From assembly GCA_963722575.1 (NCBI GenBank), contig CAVRNR010000022.1, positions 1,426,001 to 1,490,000 of the forward strand: DNA of 64,000 nucleotides, given 5' to 3'. Made by a program: the position numbers and the translations under genes. Every line of letters starts with the position of its first letter. The stretch's first letter is position 1. The notes under the pieces were generated by a model. It was not told the DNA's origin, did no database searches, and saw nothing but the letters and a program-made list of their open reading frames with translations. Positions 8,840 through 15,950 of the stretch are shown here, piece after piece. The stretch is from Fen-178 sp963722575 (GTDB taxonomy: Bacteria; Acidobacteriota; Terriglobia; Bryobacterales; Bryobacteraceae).

Positions 8840-10156
8840 TTACGGTTGCCGGGCGCCGAATCCCAGCGCCACGTACTCCGTTACGGACCCTACCGCGTCT
8901 TTGTCCAGCAGCCTCCAGCAGTCGAGCACCGTGCCGTGCGGCTTGAATTCCTTCGGCGAAATCTCGCGGAACTCGGCCCATGGCGTCGTGATCGCCAGTA
9001 CGTCCGCCTGTCGCGCGCAGTCGGCCGCGCTGGCGGCGAATGTCACGTTCCCGGCCAGTTGCGGCCGGGCATTCTCCATGGCGGCGGGGTCGTAGACCAC
9101 CACCGGCACGCCAATCGACAAGAGGTACTTGGCCAGGGCGAGGCCCTGCGATTCTTCAATCACTTCAGTGTTGGGTTTGTAGGAAAGCCCCATGACGCCG
9201 ACGGTGCCTCCCTCGGGCAACCGCGCGAGAATCCACTTCGCCAACCGCGGCGCCTGGCTCTGATTCAACTGGTGCGTGGCCTCGGCCAAAATGGGCGGCA
9301 CACCGTTGGCCCGCGCCAGCGCCGAAAACGCCAGATTATCGCGCGGAAAGCACGGGCCGCCGTATCCCAGCGCGCCTTTCAGATACTTCTGTCCGATCCG
9401 GCTGTCGCACCCGATGGCCGAGGTCACCACATCCACGTCGGCGCCCGGCAGCGTCTCGCAAACCTGCGCCAGCATGTTGGCGTAGGAAATCTTGGTGGTG
9501 ACGAAAGTGTTGACCGAGATCTTCGTCAGTTCGGCATTCACGTGATTCATCCGCCGGATGTGCGGGTTGCTGTCGCAAACGCCCGTGTAGAGCTTTTCCA
9601 GAATCTCGCCCGACCGCTCGTCCGATTCACCGATGAGGATCATGTCCGGATTCAGCATGTCCCGAATGACGCTGCCCAAGGCGATGAATTCGGGGTTGTA
9701 GCACAAGCCAAATCCTTCGCCGCACTTCTTGCCCGAGTGCGCCTCGAGCGCCGGCAGCAACTTGCCGCCCGTCGACCCCGGCATCACCGTGCTGGAAAGC
9801 ACCACCAAATGCCAACCCTGCTTCTTGCGCAAGGCCGCCCCGATCTTCTCCGCCGCGATCATCACGTTGCGCAACGAGAATGTGTCGTCCACCGGATCGG
9901 AGGGCGTGGGCACGATGATGAACGTAGCATCGGTCGCCAGCACCGCCGCTTCGTAATCCGTGGTGGCCGAAAGGCGCTCGCGATTGGCCTGGATCATCTC
10001 CTCCAAGCCCGTCTCCTTCAGGGGTGCGTGGCCATTTTGAATCGCGGCCACGTAATCGGCGTTGACATCCACTCCCACCACCACGTGTCCTTTGTGCGCC
10101 ATCACCGCGGCCATGGGGGCGCCCAGCTTTCCTAAACCGATGATCGATAGTCTCAT
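8840..10156 (-). CDS. Nucleotide-sugar dehydrogenase (UDP-glucose/GDP-mannose dehydrogenase family)
   Basis: A 438-residue NAD-dependent, four-electron-oxidising enzyme that turns a UDP- or GDP-hexose into the uronic acid. It shows the N-terminal Rossmann motif IIGLGKLGAPMA, then VPTPSDP and SSTVMPGST, and the catalytic-cysteine block GYGGPCFPRDN near residue 260, which is closer to UDP-glucose dehydrogenase than to WecC. The C-terminal UDP-binding domain contains GLSYKPNTEVIEES. The frame extends upstream to 10480, but the ATG at 10156 starts exactly at the Rossmann strand and follows an AGGA box. It lies five bases behind nadE, so the two are probably co-transcribed. Confidence 0.87.
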   Translation of the reverse strand: MRLSIIGLGKLGAPMAAVMAHKGHVVVGVDVNADYVAAIQNGHAPLKETGLEEMIQANRERLSATTDYEAAVLATDATFIIVPTPSDPVDDTFSLRNVMIAAEKIGAALRKKQGWHLVVLSSTVMPGSTGGKLLPALEAHSGKKCGEGFGLCYNPEFIALGSVIRDMLNPDMILIGESDERSGEILEKLYTGVCDSNPHIRRMNHVNAELTKISVNTFVTTKISYANMLAQVCETLPGADVDVVTSAIGCDSRIGQKYLKGALGYGGPCFPRDNLAFSALARANGVPPILAEATHQLNQSQAPRLAKWILARLPEGGTVGVMGLSYKPNTEVIEESQGLALAKYLLSIGVPVVVYDPAAMENARPQLAGNVTFAASAADCARQADVLAITTPWAEFREISPKEFKPHGTVLDCWRLLDKDAVGSVTEYVALGFGARQP

Positions 10157-10161
10157 GCGCT

Positions 10162-11832
10162 CTATTCCTGTCGTACAATTGGCATCCGCCAGCCGGTGCC
10201 GAACGCGCGCGAGGTCACTTTCAGGACCGGGGCGGCTTGTTTTCGCTTGAACTCCGCAATGCGAACCAGCCGCAGGACGCGGCGAACCGTCGGCTCGTCG
10301 AAGCCCTGCGCGATGATCTCCTCCGCCGACTGGCACTGCTCCACGTGCAGCTCCAGAATCTGATCGAGCAGAGCGTAAGGCGGGAGGCTGTCTTGATCCG
10401 TCTGGTCCGGCCGCAACTCGGCCGAAGGCGCCTTGGTCAGAATCGCTTCGGGAATGTCCGGCCGGCGCCGGTTTCGCCATCGCGATACCCGGTACACCAT
10501 CATCTTCGGCAGGTCCGCGATCACCGCCAGACCGCCATTCATGTCGCCGTACAGCGTGCAGTAGCCCACCGACATCTCGGATTTATTGCCCGTGGTGAGC
10601 AGCAGCGAACCGAACTTATTGGAAAGCGCCATTAACAGGTTGCCGCGGATGCGCGATTGAATGTTCTCCTCGGTCACATCGGAGGGGAGCCCGCGAAATG
10701 CCTCTGCCAGCACGGTATCGTAGGTCCGCATGATGCCGGCGATGGGCAGTTCGATGGTCTTGATTCCGAGATGGCGCGCAAGTTCGACCGAATCGTCCAC
10801 GCTGCCCTGGCTCGAGTAACAGGAAGGCATCATCGCGCCGAGCACGTTTTCGGGGCCCATGGCATCGGCGGCGATGGCGGCCGTTAGCGCCGAATCGATG
10901 CCGCCGGAAAGCCCCAGCAGCACTTTAGTGAACCGCGTCTTACGCGCGTAATCCCGAACGCCCAGCACCAGCGCCTTCCAGATCTCGGCTTCAGGCTCGA
11001 AGTCGTCCCGGGCGAGCCCAGAGGGCGCCCCGTCCGGCCCGGAGGGCGGCCCGGCGGCCAGGTCCACCACCACCACGTCTTCCTCGAAACCTTTCGCCCG
11101 CGCGAACAGGCGGCCCTGCGCATCGAATGCGCTGCTGCGGCCGTCGAAGATGAGGTCGTCGTTGCCGCCCACCTGGTTCACGAAGACCAGCGGCAGACCG
11201 TGTTTCCGAGCCAGGTGGCCGAGCATCTGTTCGCGCAAAAGCTGCTTCCCCACGGTGAAAGGCGAAGCCGAAAGGTTGACGATCGCCTGGGCCCCCGCTT
11301 GTGTCAGCACCTCGATGGGGTCCTGGTGATAGCGCCTGCGCTGCCAGAAGTCGCGGTCGTTCCAGACGTCTTCACAGATGCTGATGCCTAAACGCCAGCC
11401 CCCCAGTTCCAGAATCTGCGGCCCCTGCGCGGGCTCGAAGTAGCGGTCCTCGTCGAAAACGTCGTAAGTGGGCAGCAGCGTCTTGTGGAACGCCGGCCCG
11501 ACGGCTCCGTTTCGCAGCAGCACGGCGCTATTGAACAACGGGCGGCCCATGTCGGAGGGATTGGGCGTAGCCACCCCGGCGAGCAGCGGCGGAGCGCCGG
11601 CCAGCTCGGCGGCGATGCGCGCCAGCATCTCCCCACTGCGGCGCACGAAGCCCGCGTTCATCAACAGGTCGCGCGGCAGGTATCCCATCAGCGCCAGTTC
11701 GGGTGTCACCACCAGGTCGGCCCCCTGGGACTGCGCCGCCCGAGCTGCGCTTACGATCAGCGAGGAGTTTCCGTTCAGGTCGCCCGCGGTAGGATTGATT
11801 TGTAGAAGCGCTATTCGCAAAACGAAATTCAC
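10162..11832 (-). CDS. nadE: Glutamine-dependent NAD+ synthetase
   Basis: A protein of about 556 residues with two domains. The nitrilase-type glutaminase half (residues 1-270) carries the Glu-Lys-Cys triad (TPELAL; HKTLLP; ISICEDVWND with Cys near 153). The C-terminal ATP-pyrophosphatase half has the LSGGIDSALT P-loop. It amidates deamido-NAD with ammonia from glutamine. The frame runs far upstream (to 12765) over a glycosyltransferase gene on the other strand and is not coding there. I choose the GTG at 11832; a TTG at 11820 is an alternative that starts at LRIALLQ. The following gene is the nucleotide-sugar dehydrogenase, an NAD consumer. Confidence 0.92.
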   Translation of the reverse strand: MNFVLRIALLQINPTAGDLNGNSSLIVSAARAAQSQGADLVVTPELALMGYLPRDLLMNAGFVRRSGEMLARIAAELAGAPPLLAGVATPNPSDMGRPLFNSAVLLRNGAVGPAFHKTLLPTYDVFDEDRYFEPAQGPQILELGGWRLGISICEDVWNDRDFWQRRRYHQDPIEVLTQAGAQAIVNLSASPFTVGKQLLREQMLGHLARKHGLPLVFVNQVGGNDDLIFDGRSSAFDAQGRLFARAKGFEEDVVVVDLAAGPPSGPDGAPSGLARDDFEPEAEIWKALVLGVRDYARKTRFTKVLLGLSGGIDSALTAAIAADAMGPENVLGAMMPSCYSSQGSVDDSVELARHLGIKTIELPIAGIMRTYDTVLAEAFRGLPSDVTEENIQSRIRGNLLMALSNKFGSLLLTTGNKSEMSVGYCTLYGDMNGGLAVIADLPKMMVYRVSRWRNRRRPDIPEAILTKAPSAELRPDQTDQDSLPPYALLDQILELHVEQCQSAEEIIAQGFDEPTVRRVLRLVRIAEFKRKQAAPVLKVTSRAFGTGWRMPIVRQE

Positions 11833-11943
11833 CCGCTCGTCAAAATAGACTTCCGGAACTGAAACCGCAAGTGTATAAAGCTTCAGGCCAGTGTAGCAAC
11901 ATGCGAGGCGCTCGTGGGGCTGCTGATATAGTGGGATTGAACC

Positions 11944-12834
11944 GTGAATCCGCGCGAGCCGCCGCTGGTCAGCATCGTCACCCCTTCCTACAACATGGCG
12001 CAGCATCTGCCCGCCACCATCGAGAGCGTGTTGTCGCAGGACTACCCGCGCATCGAGTACATTGTGGTGGACGGCGGGTCCACGGATGGCAGCCTCGAGA
12101 TTCTCGAGCGTTATCGGGACCGCCTTCGGTGGTTCACCGGCAAAGACAAAGGTCCCTCCGACGCCGCTCATCGCGGATTCCTGGAAGCCCGAGGCGAGGT
12201 CTTCGCCTGGCTGAATGCCGATGACATCTTTCTCCCCGGCGCCGTGCGGACCGGGGTGGAATACCTGGCCGCCCACCCCGGCATCGATGTGGTCTATGGC
12301 GAAGCCTGGTGGATCGACGAGCAGGGCGCCGTCATCCGGCGATATCCCACCCTGCCCTTCGACCCCAATATTCTGGAACGCGACTGCTTCATTTGCCAGC
12401 CCGCTGCCTTCATCCGGGCCTCTTCCTACCAACGCTGCGGGCTGGACCCGGATGTCGCCCGTTCGTTCGATTACGATCTCTGGATCCGCATGGCCAAGCA
12501 GAACTTCCGCTTTGCTTCGATCCCGGAATACCTGGCGGGATCGCGGATGCACAGCGGGTCCAAGACCCTCTACGAGCGCGATGACGTGTTTCACGCCTCC
12601 ATGCGGCTGCTCCAGCGCCACTACGGCTACGTCCCGTTTTCCTGGGTATTCGGGTACACCGCATACCGCATGGACCGGCGCGACCAGTTCTTTCAGCCGC
12701 TCCGGCCCTCCTTGCTGAAATACCTGGCCGCCCTGCCCATGGGTCTCCAGTGGAACCCGTCCCACCCTTTCCGCTTCCTGGCTGAGTGGCTGTGCGCCCC
12801 GGTGGCGTACTTCAAGCGGCGTCCGCGAACGTAA
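11944..12834 (+). CDS. Family 2 glycosyltransferase (WcaA type)
   Basis: A 296-residue GT-A enzyme starting at GTG. It has the donor-binding strand VSIVTPSYNMAQHL, VVDGGSTDGSLE, the metal-binding LNADDIFLPG near residue 95, and RSFDYDLWIRMA near 180 where the catalytic base region (ED/D-W) is found. No membrane anchor is seen except mildly hydrophobic C-terminal segments. It probably adds one sugar to a lipid-linked oligosaccharide at the cytoplasmic face. It is the first gene of a rightward run with the GT-methyltransferase fusion, hldA and gmhB, and is divergent from nadE across 111 bases. Confidence 0.87.
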   Translation: MNPREPPLVSIVTPSYNMAQHLPATIESVLSQDYPRIEYIVVDGGSTDGSLEILERYRDRLRWFTGKDKGPSDAAHRGFLEARGEVFAWLNADDIFLPGAVRTGVEYLAAHPGIDVVYGEAWWIDEQGAVIRRYPTLPFDPNILERDCFICQPAAFIRASSYQRCGLDPDVARSFDYDLWIRMAKQNFRFASIPEYLAGSRMHSGSKTLYERDDVFHASMRLLQRHYGYVPFSWVFGYTAYRMDRRDQFFQPLRPSLLKYLAALPMGLQWNPSHPFRFLAEWLCAPVAYFKRRPRT

Positions 12835-12838
12835 TCGT

Positions 12839-12908
12839 AGCGCCGGCGGTCTTGCCGCCGGTGGGGTTCTCCGGGAACGAACACACCGGCCACAAGATCG
12901 CCGGCGCC
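12839..12908. repeat. REP-like intergenic palindrome, copy 1
   Basis: Two 25-base arms (12839-12863 and 12884-12908) are inverted copies, matching at about 21 of 25 positions across a 20-base spacer. The left arm contains its own small hairpin. A near-identical element lies at 58571-58641. Both sit in short gaps just after a gene, as REP/BIME elements do. Confidence 0.7.
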
Positions 12909-12935
12909 ACCGCTTCTGCTAAACTTCTTAGTTTC

Positions 12936-14366
12936 ATGAAGCTGTCGATCCTGATGCCGGTCTTCAACGAGCGCACCGTTGTGGAACGTTGTATCTCGCA
13001 GGTCCTGACGGCTCCCTTGCCCGAAAACATGGAGCGGGAACTGGTGATCGTCGACGACTGCTCCACCGACGGCACGTACGACATTCTCCAGCACCTGGCC
13101 GCGCGGTTCCCGCAAATCCGCCTCTTCCGGCATGAGGGGAACCGGGGGAAGGGCGCCGCCGTGCGCACCGCCATCCAGGAAGCGTCCGGCGATTTCTCGC
13201 TGATTCAGGATGCCGATCTCGAGTACGATCCCTCCGAATATCCGCGCCTGTTGCGCCCGCTGCTGGACGGCCACGCCGACGCCGTCTTCGGCTCCCGCTA
13301 CATGGCCGGCGAGCAGACCCGCGTCCTGCTGTTCTGGCATTCCATGATGAATAAGGGCCTCACGCTGGTTTCCAACATGTTCTGCAACCTCAACCTTACG
13401 GACATGGAAACCTGCTACAAGGTCTTTCGCACCGACCTCCTCAAGAGCATCCCCATCCGCTCCGACCGGTTCGGCTTCGAGCCGGAAATCGTCATGAAGA
13501 GCGCCAAGCGCAAGCTGCGTATTTACGAAGTGCCCATCAGCTATCACGGCCGCACTTATGAAGAAGGCAAGAAGATCGGCTGGAAGGACGGATTAAGAGC
13601 GCTCGCCGTCATCTTCAGGTTTTGGCTCATCGACGACCTCCATGCCGCCCCGTACGGCCGCGGTGTTCTCAACAATCTCACCGGCACGCCCCAGTATCTG
13701 AGTTGGCTCGCGCGAAAGCTCCGGCCGCACATTGGCGACGAAGTCCTCGAGGTGGGCGCGGGAATCGGGAACATTACCGGAAGGCTCATGGCGCGGCGCA
13801 TGTTCTACATGGCCGCGGAGAAAGATCCGCTGCATCTCCACGCGTTGCGCAACCGCTTTCTGCGCACGCCCAACGTGGCGGTCGAGCGCATCGACCCCGA
13901 AGTCCCGGCGGACCTCGCCGGCCTGGAAGGCCGCTTCGATACCGTGCTTTGCCTGAATGTGCTCGAGTACCTCGACGACCCCGGCCGCGTGCTCGATTCC
14001 CTGCGCGCTACCCTGAAGCCCAATGGCGTGCTGGTGGTGCTGGTGCCCTGCGGCCCGCGTTTGTTCGGCACCCTCGATCGAAGCTTGGGACACAAGCGCC
14101 GCTACAGCCCGCTCGAAGCGCGCCAGGTGCTCGAATCCCATGGCTTGGCGGTGGAAACTGCGTACAGTTTCAATAAGGTCGGTGCGCCGCCCTGGTGGGC
14201 GTACAGCCGGTTGTTCGGTTCCCGGAAGATTAATAAGCTGGTGTTGAAGATTTTCGACAAAACCGTATGGATCTGGAGGCGGCTCGACTGGCTGATGCCG
14301 TGGCCCGGGCTCTCTCTCATCGTCGTGGCCCGCAAACGGGGCGGCGCAACGCTTCATGCAAGCTGA
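12936..14366 (+). CDS. Fusion of a family 2 glycosyltransferase and a SAM-dependent methyltransferase
   Basis: One uninterrupted frame of about 476 residues. Residues 1-235 form a GT-A domain of the polyprenyl-phosphate mannose/glucose synthase type (SILMPVFNERTVVE; VDDCSTDGTYD; IQDADLEYDPSEYP; GSRYMAGEQT). Residues 250-450 form a class I methyltransferase (VLEVGAGIGNITGRLM; FDTVLCLNVLEYLDDP; LGHKRRYSP). The frame extends upstream to 12786, but the ATG at 12936 starts at the first GT strand. The fusion suggests that a lipid-linked sugar is transferred and methylated in one step pair. It overlaps hldA by 11 bases, so it is coupled to heptose synthesis. Confidence 0.9.
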   Translation: MKLSILMPVFNERTVVERCISQVLTAPLPENMERELVIVDDCSTDGTYDILQHLAARFPQIRLFRHEGNRGKGAAVRTAIQEASGDFSLIQDADLEYDPSEYPRLLRPLLDGHADAVFGSRYMAGEQTRVLLFWHSMMNKGLTLVSNMFCNLNLTDMETCYKVFRTDLLKSIPIRSDRFGFEPEIVMKSAKRKLRIYEVPISYHGRTYEEGKKIGWKDGLRALAVIFRFWLIDDLHAAPYGRGVLNNLTGTPQYLSWLARKLRPHIGDEVLEVGAGIGNITGRLMARRMFYMAAEKDPLHLHALRNRFLRTPNVAVERIDPEVPADLAGLEGRFDTVLCLNVLEYLDDPGRVLDSLRATLKPNGVLVVLVPCGPRLFGTLDRSLGHKRRYSPLEARQVLESHGLAVETAYSFNKVGAPPWWAYSRLFGSRKINKLVLKIFDKTVWIWRRLDWLMPWPGLSLIVVARKRGGATLHAS

Positions 14367-15369
14367 ATCCGATATCATCCGCTTCAACCGTCTGTTGGCG
14401 GGGTTCGCCGGCCAACGGATTCTCGTCGTCGGCGATCTCATGCTCGACGAGTTTATTTGGGGAAGGGTGTCGCGCATTTCGCCCGAAGCGCCCGTTCCCG
14501 TGGTCGACGTCACCGGAGAATCCTACTATCCCGGAGGCGCCGCCAATGTGGCGCGCAACGTCCGGGAGTTCACCGACAGGGTCGCCGTCATGGGCGTCAC
14601 GGGGGCGGACGGGCATGGGCGCCAATTGCTGGATCTGCTGGAAGGTTGCGGTATCGATACGTCCGGCGTTCAGCGGGACGCCGCCTTTTCAACCACCGTG
14701 AAGACCAGGATCATCGCCCGCAACCAGCAGGTGGTGCGCGTGGACCGTGAACGCAGGACGCCGCTGCCCCCCGAACAAATCGAGCGTGCCAGGGACTACC
14801 TGAACGGCATCGTCGGGGGCCTGGATGCCATCATCGTCGCCGACTACGGCAAAGGCCTGCTCACCCAGCCGCTGGCGGATTATATCTGCCGGACGGCCAG
14901 CGCCCACGGCAAAATCCTCACCGTGGACCCGCATCCTTACACTTCCCTTTCCTGGCCAGGCGCCACCGCCATCAAGCCCAACCGAGCCGAGGCGTTCATG
15001 GCGGCCGGCCTGCCGCCCTCCGATCCCGTGACGCCGGTGCTTTCGGACCAGCCGCTGCTCCAGGCCGGCAACCGGCTGCTTCAGCTTTGGAACACCGGCA
15101 GCGTCTTGGTCACCCTGGGAGAGCACGGCATGTTGCTCTTTCACGGCGGTTCTCAGCCGTACCCCATTCCTACCCGCGCCAAGGATGTATTCGACGTTTC
15201 CGGCGCCGGCGATACGGCCCTGGCGGTTTTCACCCTGGGTCTTGCCGCCGGAGCTACCCCCGCCGAGGCCGCCGAACTTGCCAACCGCGCCAGCAGCATC
15301 GCAGTCGGCAAGCTGGGCACCGCTACCGCGACAGCCGCCGAACTCCAGGCGGCCTTTGCCCAGCTATGA
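14356..15369 (+). CDS. hldA: D-glycero-beta-D-manno-heptose-7-phosphate kinase (HldA/RfaE1 type)
   Basis: A 337-residue PfkB-family sugar kinase that phosphorylates D,D-heptose-7-phosphate at C1. It has the HldE-type N-terminus ILVVGDLMLDEFIWGRVSRISPEAPVPVV, YYPGGAANVARN for substrate binding, and the ATP/anion-hole motif DVSGAGDTALA near residue 280 with the catalytic Asp. The adenylyltransferase half of HldE is absent, so a separate nucleotidyltransferase must exist elsewhere. It overlaps the fusion gene upstream and gmhB downstream (ATGA). The pair hldA-gmhB gives two successive steps toward activated heptose for the outer envelope. Confidence 0.88.
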   Translation: MQAESDIIRFNRLLAGFAGQRILVVGDLMLDEFIWGRVSRISPEAPVPVVDVTGESYYPGGAANVARNVREFTDRVAVMGVTGADGHGRQLLDLLEGCGIDTSGVQRDAAFSTTVKTRIIARNQQVVRVDRERRTPLPPEQIERARDYLNGIVGGLDAIIVADYGKGLLTQPLADYICRTASAHGKILTVDPHPYTSLSWPGATAIKPNRAEAFMAAGLPPSDPVTPVLSDQPLLQAGNRLLQLWNTGSVLVTLGEHGMLLFHGGSQPYPIPTRAKDVFDVSGAGDTALAVFTLGLAAGATPAEAAELANRASSIAVGKLGTATATAAELQAAFAQL

Positions 15370-15914
15370 GCCGGGCTAGAGCGGTATTCTTCGACCGCGA
15401 CGGCACCCTCATGGAAGAGGTCCACTATTGCGGCGATCCCGCCCGAGTCCGCGTCTTCCCGGGGGTTCCGGAAGCCTTGCGGAAGTTGAAAGAGGCCGGC
15501 TTCCGCGCGTTCGTCATCACCAACCAGAGCGGCATCGCGCGCGGCCTCATTACAGAAGCGCAATACCACGCCGTTCAAGCGGAGCTGCTGCGCCAGATCG
15601 GAGCCGGCTTGATCGACGCCGCTTATTTCTGCGCCGATCCGCCGGCGGCGCCTTCCACCCGGCGCAAGCCCGAGCCCGGCATGGTGTTGGAAGCGGCGGC
15701 AGCCTACGACATCGACCTGTCGCGCTCGTATTTCATCGGCGACAAGAGCGCCGACATCGAATGCGGCCGGCGCGCCGGCACGCGTACCATCCTGGTCCTG
15801 ACCGGCTACCCGGCGGAGCCGGATTCCCACCCCGACTTCACCGCGCGCGACATCGCTGAAGCCGTCCAAATCGTGCTCAGCCCACATTCCACAAACCCCG
15901 AAGACGCGGACTGA
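15366..15914 (+). CDS. gmhB: D,D-heptose 1,7-bisphosphate 7-phosphatase
   Basis: A 182-residue HAD-superfamily hydrolase (histidinol-phosphatase-like) that removes the C7 phosphate from the product of HldA. It shows the DxDGT nucleophile motif (FFDRDGTLMEE, residues 8-18), VITNQSGIARG as motif II and FIGDKSADIECG as the motif IV metal site. The Cys cluster that binds zinc in enterobacterial GmhB is not evident. The ATG overlaps the hldA stop (ATGA), so I use 15366 although the frame is open upstream to 15087. Confidence 0.88.
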   Translation: MSRARAVFFDRDGTLMEEVHYCGDPARVRVFPGVPEALRKLKEAGFRAFVITNQSGIARGLITEAQYHAVQAELLRQIGAGLIDAAYFCADPPAAPSTRRKPEPGMVLEAAAAYDIDLSRSYFIGDKSADIECGRRAGTRTILVLTGYPAEPDSHPDFTARDIAEAVQIVLSPHSTNPEDAD

Positions 15915-15950
15915 CGGATGCATCCCCGCGGCCGTGCCCACGGGCAAACA

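Noticed and set aside
8840..10156. Calling the nucleotide-sugar dehydrogenase WecC
   Set aside because: Its GYGGPCFPRD active site is closer to UDP-glucose dehydrogenase, so no symbol was given.
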